A stretch of DNA of 64,000 bases from Rhizobium sp. CF122 (lineage in GTDB: Bacteria; Pseudomonadota; Alphaproteobacteria; Rhizobiales; Rhizobiaceae): the NCBI RefSeq assembly GCF_000282035.1, contig NZ_AKKA01000009.1:62001-126000 (forward strand), read 5' to 3'. Every line of letters starts with the position of its first letter. Position 1 is the stretch's first letter. The notes under the pieces are model-generated. The model was not told the origin of the DNA and made no database searches. It saw nothing but the letters and a program-made list of their open reading frames with translations. Shown one piece after another: positions 9,542 to 18,639 of this stretch. Position numbers and translations under genes: made by a program.

Positions 9542-9572
9542 AAGAAAGAAAGGCGACAGAAAGGCGACGCGA

Positions 9573-10130
9573 TCAGAAGCCGGCGCCCGGCTGCGCCAGA
9601 TATTCCAGCTCTGCCGCGGTCGATTGCCGCCCGACGAGGGCGTTTCGATGTGGAAATCGACCGTACACTTCAATCACCTCCCGGTGGCGAAGCGCATAGT
9701 CGATATATTCCTCATCGCCAAGCGCTCTGAACAACGCCACGGCCCGCTCCTGCTCCTCCAGATCTTCGCAATGCTCGAAAGGCATGTAGAAGAACGTCCG
9801 GCATTCCGGGCTGACTTTCTGGTCCGCTCCAGCTTCCAGCGCAAGCTTTGCCTCGCGCAGCGCAAGCCCGTCGGTGGCGAATGCAAGCGGTGTCGCGCGA
9901 TATATGTTGCGCGGAAACTGATCGAGCACGATCACTGCGGCAAGCCTGCTGCTCGGGGCCGAGCGCCATTCCTCCGTCACGCCACGCGAGAGTGCAAGAT
10001 GGGTGTCACGGAAGCGCTGGCGAATATCCCGATCAAAGTCCAACGTCGCCTTGAACCATTGATCCCGCCCACACTCTTCGAACCAGAAGTCGAAGACCTC
10101 CTGAGGCGTGCAGACATATCCGAGTTCCAT
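9573..10130 (-). CDS. DUF924 family protein
   Basis: The 185-aa protein matches the DUF924 family, with the hallmark VLDQFPRNIYR segment, FWFEECGRDQWFK near the N terminus and an all-helical, TPR-like character. The biochemical function of the family is unknown. The ATG at 10130 is preceded at ideal distance by GGGAGGA, which decides this start over a TTG codon 15 bases further upstream. It lies 31 bp upstream of the MscS gene on the same strand and may be co-transcribed with it. Confidence 0.85.
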   Translation of the reverse strand: MELGYVCTPQEVFDFWFEECGRDQWFKATLDFDRDIRQRFRDTHLALSRGVTEEWRSAPSSRLAAVIVLDQFPRNIYRATPLAFATDGLALREAKLALEAGADQKVSPECRTFFYMPFEHCEDLEEQERAVALFRALGDEEYIDYALRHREVIEVYGRFPHRNALVGRQSTAAELEYLAQPGAGF

Positions 10131-10171
10131 GTATCCTCCCGACAAAGGCCGACCGATTGCAAAGCGACCGA

Positions 10172-11638
10172 CTATTTCGTGCCGATCTTGTGACCCGACA
10201 CCTCGGCGCCGGCATCCGGCGCCAGCTGCAGGAAGCGCAGTGACGATATGATGCCGATTGCTCCCACGACAAGAAATGCCCAGCGGAAATCGATGAGCCC
10301 CGGACCTTCGACGCTACGCAAAGCGACAGAGATGTTCAGCGCCGCCGCCGCGATCGCGACGCCAAGCAACATCGAAACTTGCTGCAGCATGCTTGAGAGC
10401 GTCGAAGCCGAACTGCGTTGTGCCGGATTGATATCGGCAAAAGCCAGGGTGTTCAGCGCAGTGAATTCCATCGACCGCGAGAGGCCCGCAATCATCAGCA
10501 ACGCGTAGATCATTGCGCGTGGCGTCTCGGGCACGAGAAAGCCGCAAGCCGCAATCGACAGCGCAGCAATCATCCCGTTGAAGAAGAGCACGGTGCGAAA
10601 TCCAAGCTTGGCAAGCAGCGGCGTCGTCACGGCTTTCATACCGAGATTTCCAAGGAAGTAGACCAGCAGATAGGCACCCGCCTCGATCGAGCTCAATCCG
10701 AAACCGAGTTGGAAGAGGAGCGGCAAGAGGAACGGCGTGGCATTGATCGCGACACGGCTCGCCGTCCCGGCAGAAAGGGTCGCAATCGCATAAGTCTGCA
10801 CCTTGAAGGCGGATAGATCGAGCAGCGGATTGCCGACCTGCAGGAAGTGTCGCGTCGCCATGACTGACAGCACAATGCCGGCCGCGAGCATCAGCAGGAT
10901 CGGCAGCAGGCCACCATCCCATTTCACGGAAAGTTCGAGCGCCGCCAGCAGGAAAGTCAGCCCGCCAGCGCTGAGAGCGAACCCGAGCGCATCGAGCCGG
11001 CCGGCATTTTCTTCGCGCTGTTCCGGCACGAAGCGAAGAACCAGCGCCATGCCGAGCACCCCGATCGGCAGATTGATGAGGAAATTCCAATGCCAGCTTG
11101 CATAGGTCGTTATGAAGCTGCCAAGCAGCGGGCCGATAACGGGAGCCGTCAGCGCAGGCCAGGTGATCAGAGCGATCGCTTGTACGAGTTCCGATTTGCG
11201 AGCATTTTTCAGGACAATGATGCGGCCGACCGGCGTCATCAGTGCACTGCCCGCGCCCTGCACAGCGCGTGCCACGACAAATTCGGCAAGCCCGTCGGAC
11301 AGCCCGCAGAACAGCGAGGCGATCGTGAAGACAGCAATGGACGCCATGAAGACGCGCCTTGCGCCATATCGATCCCCAAGCCATCCCGAAAGCGGGATGA
11401 ATGCCGCCATCGTCAGCATGTAGACGGTGATACCGATACTCATCGAGACCGGTTGAACGCCGAAACTCGCGGCCATCTGCGGCAGCGACGTGGTGACAAT
11501 AGTGCCATCGAGAATCTGCATGAAAAACGAAACGGCAACAACCAGTGCTACGATCTTTGCCCTGCGGATGCTCTCCGCATCGTTTTTCTCTGTCATCTGC
11601 ATAGCTGTCATTGATCTGCCGATGTGAATTGGAAGCAT
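10172..11638 (-). CDS. MFS multidrug efflux transporter, DHA2 (14-TM) family
   Basis: The 488-aa membrane protein has the DHA2 signature LDGTIVTTSLPQMA in TM1 (motif D1), GWLGDRYGARRVF (motif A) and GAGSALMTPVGR with GPLLGSF (motif C region), with about 14 hydrophobic segments. It should export lipophilic drugs or metabolites against a proton gradient, although no membrane-fusion partner is adjacent. The N terminus contains several in-frame Met codons (11638, 11611, 11602) and none has a clear ribosome site. The DUF924 gene follows 41 bp downstream. Substrate unknown. Confidence 0.9.
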   Translation of the reverse strand: MLPIHIGRSMTAMQMTEKNDAESIRRAKIVALVVAVSFFMQILDGTIVTTSLPQMAASFGVQPVSMSIGITVYMLTMAAFIPLSGWLGDRYGARRVFMASIAVFTIASLFCGLSDGLAEFVVARAVQGAGSALMTPVGRIIVLKNARKSELVQAIALITWPALTAPVIGPLLGSFITTYASWHWNFLINLPIGVLGMALVLRFVPEQREENAGRLDALGFALSAGGLTFLLAALELSVKWDGGLLPILLMLAAGIVLSVMATRHFLQVGNPLLDLSAFKVQTYAIATLSAGTASRVAINATPFLLPLLFQLGFGLSSIEAGAYLLVYFLGNLGMKAVTTPLLAKLGFRTVLFFNGMIAALSIAACGFLVPETPRAMIYALLMIAGLSRSMEFTALNTLAFADINPAQRSSASTLSSMLQQVSMLLGVAIAAAALNISVALRSVEGPGLIDFRWAFLVVGAIGIISSLRFLQLAPDAGAEVSGHKIGTK

Positions 11639-11956
11639 TCGGATAGAACGGGCGGAAGCCGGACCCGATGCGTGCCGAACAGCACTACCGCTAGATAGGC
11701 CGATCAGCGCAACGCGGAAAGAGAAAATCCTGAAATCTCAAAGGATTTTGATCGCCGAGAGGCCGCCCAGGCACGCCGCAGGCAACTCGTTCTACGCGAA
11801 ATTTCGAAGCAAAAACAATTGACAGCTACATCTTCTGCGGCCACCGTGGCGCGCAGGGGCAGCGTCAACGTCATTTCAGCGGCTGCGCGGTGACACCCGC
11901 CCTCCTGACACAACATCGCCTCGCCATTCACGTGACAGGACTCGGAGCACAATTCG
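11639..11956. other. Gene-free divergent promoter region between efflux pump and acetate kinase
   Basis: The 318 bases hold no supported gene. They separate two divergent genes. I looked for an FNR/FixK-type TTGAT-N4-ATCAA box and saw none. A TTGACA hexamer near 11818 has no convincing -10 partner. Confidence 0.5.
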
Positions 11957-13069
11957 ATGATCGACACGCTGCTTGTTCTCAACACCGGCTCATCGAGCCT
12001 CAAGTTTCAGATTTTCGAGGATCAGACCCTAAACGTGCTGATGAGCGGCAAGGTCACCGGCATAGGTGACACGGCTGAGATGTGTGCCAAACTCCCCGAT
12101 GGACAAGAGACGCGAACCTCCCTGCCCGCAAATACCAACCACGATTCGGCCCTTAGCGCCGTAGTAAACCTCATCGGCGGACACGACCACGCCTGGCACA
12201 TAGCGGCCGTTGTGCATCGCGTCGTCCACGGCGGACAAGCTTTCGTAGAGCCTGTCATTGTCACGCCCGAGGTGATGCGTCGCCTCGAAGCGCTGATCCC
12301 GCTGGCGCCGCTTCACCAGCCGCACAACCTGGCCGGCATCACCGCTTCGACCAGACTCGCAAGCGGTGCGCCCGATATCGCTTGCTTCGACACCGCCTTC
12401 CACGCCGGGCACGACAAATTGACCAGCAACTTTGCCTTGCCAAAAGACATGCGCGACAAAGGCATCCGCCGTTATGGTTTCCATGGACTTTCCTACGAAT
12501 GGATCTCGCAGGTGCTGTCCAAGGACTATCCGGACCTCCATGCCGGCCGCGTTGTCGTCGCCCACCTCGGCAACGGCGCCAGCCTCTGCGCGCTGAGGAA
12601 CGGCATCAGCGTCGACACCACGATGAGCATGACCGCGCTCGACGGCATACCGATGGGAACGCGCAGCGGATCAATCGATCCCGGCGCCGTTCTCTATATG
12701 CTTCAGGATCTGAATCTTGGCGTCGAGACGGTCCGGGATATCCTCTATGAGCGTTCCGGTCTGAGGGGATTGTCCGGCATCAGCAACGACGTCGAGACCT
12801 TGCTTCGCAGCGACGATCCGCAAGCCGCCTTTGCCCTCGAATATTTCGCTCTGAGAACGGCCCAGCATGCCGCGATGATGGCCGTCTCCATGGGGGGCAT
12901 CGATGCCTTTGTCTTTACCGGCGGGATCGGCGAACACGCCGGTCCGGTCCGCGATTCCATCCTTGGAAGGCTCCGCGTCCTCGGCGATTTCAAGACGCTC
13001 GTGATCCCGACAAACGAGGAGCGCCTCATGGCAACGCACGCCAAAAAGCTCCTCTGCTCGGCAGCCTGA
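11957..13069 (+). CDS. ackA: Acetate kinase
   Basis: The 370-aa protein interconverts acetate plus ATP and acetyl phosphate plus ADP. All family blocks are present: LNTGSSSLKFQ at the N terminus, HRVVHGG, DTAFH, RRYGFHGLSY (family signature 2), HLGNGASLCA, MGTRSGSIDPG and FTGGIGEHAG. It is slightly shorter than the 400-aa enterobacterial enzyme. No phosphotransacetylase gene is next to it; instead it is convergent with a CBS-BON gene whose end lies 12 bp away. Related short-chain kinases (propionate, butyrate) are less likely given the full acetate kinase signatures. Confidence 0.93.
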   Translation: MIDTLLVLNTGSSSLKFQIFEDQTLNVLMSGKVTGIGDTAEMCAKLPDGQETRTSLPANTNHDSALSAVVNLIGGHDHAWHIAAVVHRVVHGGQAFVEPVIVTPEVMRRLEALIPLAPLHQPHNLAGITASTRLASGAPDIACFDTAFHAGHDKLTSNFALPKDMRDKGIRRYGFHGLSYEWISQVLSKDYPDLHAGRVVVAHLGNGASLCALRNGISVDTTMSMTALDGIPMGTRSGSIDPGAVLYMLQDLNLGVETVRDILYERSGLRGLSGISNDVETLLRSDDPQAAFALEYFALRTAQHAAMMAVSMGGIDAFVFTGGIGEHAGPVRDSILGRLRVLGDFKTLVIPTNEERLMATHAKKLLCSAA

Positions 13070-13080
13070 GAAGGCTCCGA

Positions 13081-13737
13081 TCAGGCTAGGGCCAGCTTGT
13101 CAATAAAGCCGCTGACCCCCTTGACGTTCTCCACCAGCACACGGATGGCGCGCCGCTCCAGTTCGCTGGATACCGTCCCTTCAAGTATTGCCCTGGAATC
13201 ATGAACCGATACCTTGATCGCATCGGTGTCGAGACCAAGGTCGCCCTGCAGTCGCGCGCGAATGGCACGAGCGAGGGCATCGTCACCACTCGCCGTTCTT
13301 GCCGCCGGCGCCGCAACGATGCCCTTAAGGAGATCGATGCGGCTGACGATGCCGAGAAGGCGCTTGCCGCTGACGACGGGAACGCGCTTGATCTTGTGCT
13401 GAAACATGACCTCGGCGACGGCCGCCGCCGGTGTTTCCGGCGTAACGCTGATCACGCTCGCGGACATGACATCAAATACCCGCCAGCTGCGGCTACGGAT
13501 GTAGTCGTCGAAATCGACGAGCGACGTATTATCAGGATTGCCGGCCGATCTACCACCGCCGAACTCGATGCGTCGCATGAGATCGCCCTCCGTCAACAGG
13601 CCACAAAGGTTGCCATCGTTGTCGATCACAGGCAGGCCGCTGATATTCTTGGCAACCATCAGGTCTATTGCCTGATGCACGCTGCTGTCGGCGCTGATCG
13701 TCGTGATGTCGGTGTTCATGATGTCTTGAGCAAACAT
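13081..13737 (-). CDS. CBS-pair and BON domain protein
   Basis: The 218-aa soluble protein has two tandem CBS motifs (about 1-60 and 80-135), which usually bind adenine nucleotides, and a C-terminal BON domain (about 150-215, ending GVSGFIDKLALA). CBS-BON proteins are usually treated as energy or stress sensors; the exact role is unknown. The start at 13737 (MFAQDIMN) begins directly at the first CBS motif and has a GGGA ribosome site; the longer frame from 13815 would add 26 residues with no domain. It is convergent with ackA, so control is separate. Confidence 0.88.
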   Translation of the reverse strand: MFAQDIMNTDITTISADSSVHQAIDLMVAKNISGLPVIDNDGNLCGLLTEGDLMRRIEFGGGRSAGNPDNTSLVDFDDYIRSRSWRVFDVMSASVISVTPETPAAAVAEVMFQHKIKRVPVVSGKRLLGIVSRIDLLKGIVAAPAARTASGDDALARAIRARLQGDLGLDTDAIKVSVHDSRAILEGTVSSELERRAIRVLVENVKGVSGFIDKLALA

Positions 13738-14025
13738 GATAATCCCATTGCACTCTGGAGGAAGTCGAATGGTGCCTGTCTGATGCTTGGCGCTAACAGC
13801 GCACACATCTGCCACGGAAAATATTGCGCAAATCAGCGCGCAAGTCGATCAGGGATCGCGACCTTAATTTCAACCTCAGAGATCAGTTTTAGATCATGCG
13901 CAAAGTAGTTGCAATGACATGGCGCGGACGGATCGGTCGTGAAGCGGAGGCGCTGCGCCGGATGCGGGACCTTCGCCTTTCTCCGATCGTCGGCGGGAGA
14001 GTTCAATGGCAGCTATGTGGCGCTT

Positions 14026-15180
14026 TCAGCCGAGAACGTTCCTGATGGCTCGCATGAAGGCCCGAGAACCGGTGGCAATCAGCTCATCGGGAAAGTCGTA
14101 GTCGGGGTTGTGCAGTCGGGGATGATCCTCGCCTGCCCCGAGGAAGAACATGGCAGCCGGCGCCACGGTCCGGAACAGACCGAAGTCTTCCGACGCTTTC
14201 ATCGGCAGCAGGCTGCTTGCGCTATCATGGCTGACACCCTCGTCATCCAGCGCGCGCCGCAACTCCGTAACCGCTTCGGCGGAATTGTAGCACTGGTGAA
14301 ACACGTCCTCATAGCTGATCTCTACCCGTAGCTGTCCGGCCTTCGCCTGTGTCAGCACAAGTTCCTCGGCGCGTGAAACCAATGCAGTCATCGCTTCATC
14401 CGTCAGCGTCCGTAAGGTCGCCCAGATTTGCGCCTCACCGGGGCTTATGCCGAAGGCCGGCTCACCGAGACGCGCATGTGTGACCGTGATCAGCGAGTAA
14501 TCCGGTCCGAGCGGCTGATTGTTGCCCAATGCCGTCAGATCATCGAGCAGCCGGGCCAACACGAAAGTCGGTGCGATGCCCTGCTCCGGATAGGAAGCGT
14601 GCGATGTCTTGCCCTTTAGAACGATCTTCATTCCCCGCGACGCACAATTGACCGGTCCCTCCTTGAGAAGGACGTGGCCAAGCGGGATCCCCGGGAAATT
14701 GTGAAGCGAGAGCGACATATCAGGCGTTAGCGTCGCAAACTTCGGATCCGCAAGCACCGCCGCTGCGCCTGCACCGTTCTCCTCGGCCGGCTGGAACATC
14801 AGGATTGCGCGCCCTCTCGCGGGCCGCATCTGCCCGAGCCCCTTCGCGAGTGCGATCAGGATCGCCATATGGCCATCATGGCCGCACAGGTGGCCCTTGC
14901 TGGGTACGGTCGAGCGGTGTGGTATGTCGGCGATTTCCTCGATCGGCAGGCCATCCAGTTCCGCACGGATCATGATCGTAGGGCCTGAAATCGCCCCCTC
15001 GTAAACCGCTGCAAGGCCATGTCCACCGATGCCTGTAATGATCTGATCAGGTCCAGTTGCACTCAGCTTTTCTGTCACCCGCAATGCGGTTTGTGCCTCC
15101 TCCCCAGAGACTTCTGGATTGCGATGAAGTTCTCGCCGAAACATCGCGATTTCGCTGAGCTCTTCATCCGTCAAAAACAT
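14026..15180 (-). CDS. M20 family amidohydrolase (AbgA/HipO/IAA-amidohydrolase type)
   Basis: The 384-aa protein has the metal-binding and catalytic blocks of M20D amidohydrolases: RAELDGLP, HLCGHDGHM, QPAEENGAGA, LHNFPG and KTSHASYPEQGIAP. It should hydrolyse an N-acylated or otherwise amide-linked amino acid. The ATG at 15180 has GAGG 9 nt upstream; ATGs at 15189 and 15204 are possible. The open frame runs on to 16137 but that part lies opposite the IclR gene and is not coding. The gene is divergent from the IclR regulator (165-bp spacer), which probably controls it. Substrate not predictable. Confidence 0.88.
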   Translation of the reverse strand: MFLTDEELSEIAMFRRELHRNPEVSGEEAQTALRVTEKLSATGPDQIITGIGGHGLAAVYEGAISGPTIMIRAELDGLPIEEIADIPHRSTVPSKGHLCGHDGHMAILIALAKGLGQMRPARGRAILMFQPAEENGAGAAAVLADPKFATLTPDMSLSLHNFPGIPLGHVLLKEGPVNCASRGMKIVLKGKTSHASYPEQGIAPTFVLARLLDDLTALGNNQPLGPDYSLITVTHARLGEPAFGISPGEAQIWATLRTLTDEAMTALVSRAEELVLTQAKAGQLRVEISYEDVFHQCYNSAEAVTELRRALDDEGVSHDSASSLLPMKASEDFGLFRTVAPAAMFFLGAGEDHPRLHNPDYDFPDELIATGSRAFMRAIRNVLG

Positions 15181-15345
15181 CGTCTGCATCCTCGCAATAC
15201 ACATGGCCTTTACTGCGCGAAACGCGCGAGGCTCGAACCTAGCCTGTCCGTTTTTCGTCGTCGATGGCGAAGTTCGCTGCATAAACCCCCGCTTTTCCGC
15301 AACTTCACATTTGTATATGTAAGTTGGTATTCGCAGGAGAAGTTC

Positions 15346-16131
15346 ATGGAAGCAGAAGACCCCGATCGGTACCGTGCTCCGGCGCTGGACAAAGGGCTCG
15401 ATATCCTTGAGCTTTTGGCCGGCGTCGAGGAAGGGCTGACCCAAGCGGAGATCGCCAAACGCCTCGATCGCAGCCCTAACGAATTTTATCGCATGCTCGA
15501 TCGCCTCGTGCGCCGCGGCTACGTGACCAAGCTTGAGGGTGATCGGTTCACCCTCACACTTAAACTCTTCGGCCTGTCCCAGTTGCATGCGCCAACGCGC
15601 CGATTGGCGTCCTTCGCCACACCACTGATGCGCGACCTCGCGCAACGAACCAAGCAGGCAAACCACTTGGTTGTCTTTGACCGCGGTTCGGCTGTGGTGA
15701 TCGCCCAGCACGAGGCGCCGGACTATTGGGGTATCTCGATCCGCGTCGGCTCGCATATCAGCCTTTTCGACACCGGTTCCGGCCATGTGCTTCTCGCCTT
15801 CCGAAGCGATGAAGAGCGGAAGATGATGATCGCGGAGCATGCACGGAGCCGCGATGAGGTGAAACTTGGCCCGGAATTTTACGAGCGTCTCGCCCATATC
15901 CGCGAGCGCGGCTACGAGATGATGGCAAGCGCGCAAACAGCGGGCGTCCACAACCTTTCGGCGCCGATCCTTGGGCCAGACGGGCGCTGCATTGCAGCTC
16001 TCACCTGTCCCTATATTGCTCTGGTCAATGCGCCAACTGCACCCGACATCAGCCAAGCGATCACCATGGTCATGAAGACGGCGGGCGAGCTTTCGCTGCT
16101 GGCCGGCTCTGACGTCAGAACACCGGCATAG
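15346..16131 (+). CDS. IclR family transcriptional regulator
   Basis: The 261-aa protein has an N-terminal winged helix (about 12-75, GLTQAEIAKRLDRSPNEFYRMLDRLVRRGYV) and an IclR effector domain (about 85-255, with SLFDTGSGHVLLAF and NLSAPILGPDGRCIAAL). The ATG at 15346 is preceded by AGGAG at 6 nt. Its divergent arrangement with the M20 amidohydrolase suggests it responds to that enzyme's substrate or product. The spacer contains an AT-rich stretch (TTTGTATATGTAAGTT, about 15310-15325) suitable for a promoter. Confidence 0.9.
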   Translation: MEAEDPDRYRAPALDKGLDILELLAGVEEGLTQAEIAKRLDRSPNEFYRMLDRLVRRGYVTKLEGDRFTLTLKLFGLSQLHAPTRRLASFATPLMRDLAQRTKQANHLVVFDRGSAVVIAQHEAPDYWGISIRVGSHISLFDTGSGHVLLAFRSDEERKMMIAEHARSRDEVKLGPEFYERLAHIRERGYEMMASAQTAGVHNLSAPILGPDGRCIAALTCPYIALVNAPTAPDISQAITMVMKTAGELSLLAGSDVRTPA

Positions 16132-16358
16132 GCTCAAGAGCTCGCCAAGAGCGCATTTCGGCTAGTCGCTTGCCAGGGGCACCGTCTTGGAGCGCTCGTC
16201 ACAGTATTTTTGAACGCGCCCCCACGCAGCTTTAAGGCCACTGTCAGCTAGCGGCCCCATTAGAATTCCTGGCGACGCTTTGCGATGCCCCCAAGCAAAA
16301 CCATCATCATGGCTGGGCATGCTGCCGCAAGGCAGGCAAGCAGCAGGGGAGATGACAC

Positions 16359-16718
16359 ATGAATGTACTATTGGTTGAGGATAACATCCTACTGGGAGAC
16401 GCCGTGCGCGATCACATCGCCGCCGACGGTCATTCAGTCGATTGGTGCCTCAACCTCGCGGAAGCGACAGAAGCGGCCGGAACCGGCAGCTACGGAGTAA
16501 TCTTGCTCGACCTGCGGCTACCTGATGGCAACGGCCTTACTCTCCTGAAGGCGCTTAGAAGACAAGCGAACGCCGTCCCCGTCATCATTCTGACGGCGCA
16601 CGATCAGACCTCAGATCAGATCGAGGGCTTGCAAAGTGGCGCAGACGATTTCCTGGTGAAGCCGTTCGGGCTTTCCGAGCTCTCCGAGCGCATGAAAGCC
16701 GCAAACCGCAAGCACTGA
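16359..16718 (+). CDS. Receiver-only response regulator, PmrA/QseB-like; DNA-binding domain missing
   Basis: The 119-aa protein is a complete OmpR-class receiver domain with the acidic pair in LVEDN, acceptor Asp in LLDLRLPDGNG, Thr in ILTAHD and Lys in DFLVKPFGLSEL. It stops just where the linker to a winged-helix DNA-binding domain would start. Only 84 bases separate it from the end of the convergent eptA-like gene, too little for the missing domain, and I see no frame holding it. The ATG has GGGGAG at good distance. It is either a genuine single-domain regulator or the remnant of a PmrA-like protein. No sensor kinase is adjacent. Confidence 0.75.
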   Translation: MNVLLVEDNILLGDAVRDHIAADGHSVDWCLNLAEATEAAGTGSYGVILLDLRLPDGNGLTLLKALRRQANAVPVIILTAHDQTSDQIEGLQSGADDFLVKPFGLSELSERMKAANRKH

Positions 16719-16802
16719 GAGCTGACTTGGCCGCCAGAAGGAGGTGACCGGCAGAACGCTCTCGGGTAGCCACTGTGGCAGCACAGCTGAACCCCGGCTA
16801 TC

Positions 16803-18467
16803 TCATCGCTGGACGCTCGCGACCTTATCCGTCTTCCGCCGACACGCGGCGAAAACATCCAGATGCGGATCATACACCTTGGTCGCCACGTCCATCAGCC
16901 CAAGCACACTATGGAAGAGGTTGTCATGCGAACGGGAGCCATCCGTCTGCTTGGCCATGCAGCTCATCTCGAAGCCGGCGGACTTGGCGAGATCTTCACC
17001 GACCCAGACAAGGAACGGCACATGCGTCTGCTGCGACGGCGCCACGATATAGGGCGCACCATGCAGGTAGATGCCGTTCTCACCAAGCGATTCCCCGTGA
17101 TCCGACACGTAGATCGCTGCACCCGCGACTTTCTCAGAATGCTGCTTGAGCTTGTCGATGACAGTCGAAACGACGTGATCCGTATAGAGGATCGTATTGT
17201 CGTAGGCGTTGGTGATCTCTTCGGCCGTGCAACTGCCAAAGTCATTGGCCCTGCAGTCGGGAACGAAGCGTCGGTACTCATCGGGGTAACGAGCGAAGTA
17301 GGCCGGCCCGTGACTGCCGAGCTGGTGCAGGACCAAGACGCTGTCGCCCTTCACGTGATCGAGCCAATCGTCGACCTTGTCGAGAAGGATGGCGTCGAGG
17401 CACTCACCGTCCTTGCAAAAGCGTGCATCGTTAGACTGCGGCAGCGAGGCATAGGCGACGCGGTCAGTCACGTGATAGCTGCCGGTATCGTTGTCCAGCC
17501 AGGACACGTCAACCTTGGCGTGGCCCAACACATCGAGAAGGTTCTCGGTCGCGAGCCCCTTGCGATGGGTATAGGCCGTTCGCGGATAGATGGAAAACAT
17601 GCAAGGAATCGAGATTGCCGTCGCTGTACCGCAGCTGGTCGTATTCGGGAAATAGATGACGTTCTGCTTTTCGAGTTCCGGATTGGTCTTGCGTTGGTAG
17701 CCGCCCAGGGAGAAATCATCGGCACGCGCCGTCTCGCCCGCGACGATAATCGTCACGCGAGGCTTGTTGAGGCCGGCAGTGTTAACCCGGTGTGCATCCG
17801 TGCCGAGCGGTGCGGCGACCACATGCGCATCCTCCTCGGACGAAACGGCAAAGCCAATGGTGCTGGTGATCGGCGCAAACGGATTTAACCTCTCGAGGAT
17901 GTCCCTATGAGCCCGCCCGACGCCCGCAAAGGCCCGATAATCGCCGAATCCGACTGTGGCGAAGACCGCCAGGCAAGCCAGAATCACGCCCGTATTGTGA
18001 GCAAGCTTGGACAGCACGGGGCGATGCCGGATACGCAGCCACATGATAAGAAGCGACGGCAATATCCCAGTGAGCAGCATATGAAGCACAAAGCGCGCGG
18101 TTATCAGATGCCCCGCCTCCGCGCCCGTCGACACTGCCGCGTTGCGGATCATTTCCTTGTCCACGATCACACCGAACTGATCGGTAAACCAGGAGCCGGC
18201 AGCTGCTGCGAGCACAAAGAAGATTAAAAACGGCTTGGTGACATACTTGGCCGAGAAAGCCGTGATAATTGCCGTGCTGATCGCTGAAATGCCGATCACA
18301 AAAAGCACGAATGACAGATGATCGGCAGCGAAATCACTGTATGCGGCGCTCCAGAACGAATGATTTGTCACCGAAAGAAGGTAGAGGGTCGTCACAAGGC
18401 AAAGCGTCACGCTGCCGATTGCGGGCCGCCAGTCGATCAGGCGGGCCTTGGTGGCACTATCTTTCAA
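16803..18467 (-). CDS. eptA: Lipid A phosphoethanolamine transferase, EptA type
   Basis: The 554-aa inner-membrane enzyme has about five N-terminal membrane helices and a periplasmic alkaline-phosphatase-like domain from about residue 235. Metal ligand block VAGETARADDFSLGGY (Glu245), catalytic Thr281 in SCGTATA, the IPCMFSIYPR stretch and the DHGESLGENGIYLHG metal site are all present. It should move phosphoethanolamine from phosphatidylethanolamine to lipid A or core sugars, lowering surface negative charge and polymyxin sensitivity. It is convergent with a truncated PmrA-like receiver. EptB-like specificity cannot be excluded. Confidence 0.9.
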   Translation of the reverse strand: MKDSATKARLIDWRPAIGSVTLCLVTTLYLLSVTNHSFWSAAYSDFAADHLSFVLFVIGISAISTAIITAFSAKYVTKPFLIFFVLAAAAGSWFTDQFGVIVDKEMIRNAAVSTGAEAGHLITARFVLHMLLTGILPSLLIMWLRIRHRPVLSKLAHNTGVILACLAVFATVGFGDYRAFAGVGRAHRDILERLNPFAPITSTIGFAVSSEEDAHVVAAPLGTDAHRVNTAGLNKPRVTIIVAGETARADDFSLGGYQRKTNPELEKQNVIYFPNTTSCGTATAISIPCMFSIYPRTAYTHRKGLATENLLDVLGHAKVDVSWLDNDTGSYHVTDRVAYASLPQSNDARFCKDGECLDAILLDKVDDWLDHVKGDSVLVLHQLGSHGPAYFARYPDEYRRFVPDCRANDFGSCTAEEITNAYDNTILYTDHVVSTVIDKLKQHSEKVAGAAIYVSDHGESLGENGIYLHGAPYIVAPSQQTHVPFLVWVGEDLAKSAGFEMSCMAKQTDGSRSHDNLFHSVLGLMDVATKVYDPHLDVFAACRRKTDKVASVQR

Positions 18468-18639
18468 TTGGTCGTCTCCGCGTCCAGATTTGGCGTCGAC
18501 GGAACCAGGATTGGATCATAGGTAATTCATGGCCGCCGATAATATTCGCCAGCCATGGCCGTGTTTTCTGACAGTCACCTGAACGCTTGAAGGCGAAGCG
18601 TCGCAGCCGCATCTAAAGGGCGGGCATACATTGAGCGAT

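Noticed and set aside
11800..11956. Possible FNR/FixK control site upstream of ackA
   Set aside because: No TTGAT-N4-ATCAA-like sequence is visible in the divergent region.
13880..13910. GATC-containing repeat near the CBS-BON promoter considered as an FNR-like box
   Set aside because: Half-sites do not match TTGAT/ATCAA, and GATC pairs arise easily by chance.
15190..16137. Upstream extension of the M20 amidohydrolase frame to 703 codons
   Set aside because: This part lies opposite the IclR gene, has no amidohydrolase homology, and the family length and GAGG ribosome site support the start at 15180.
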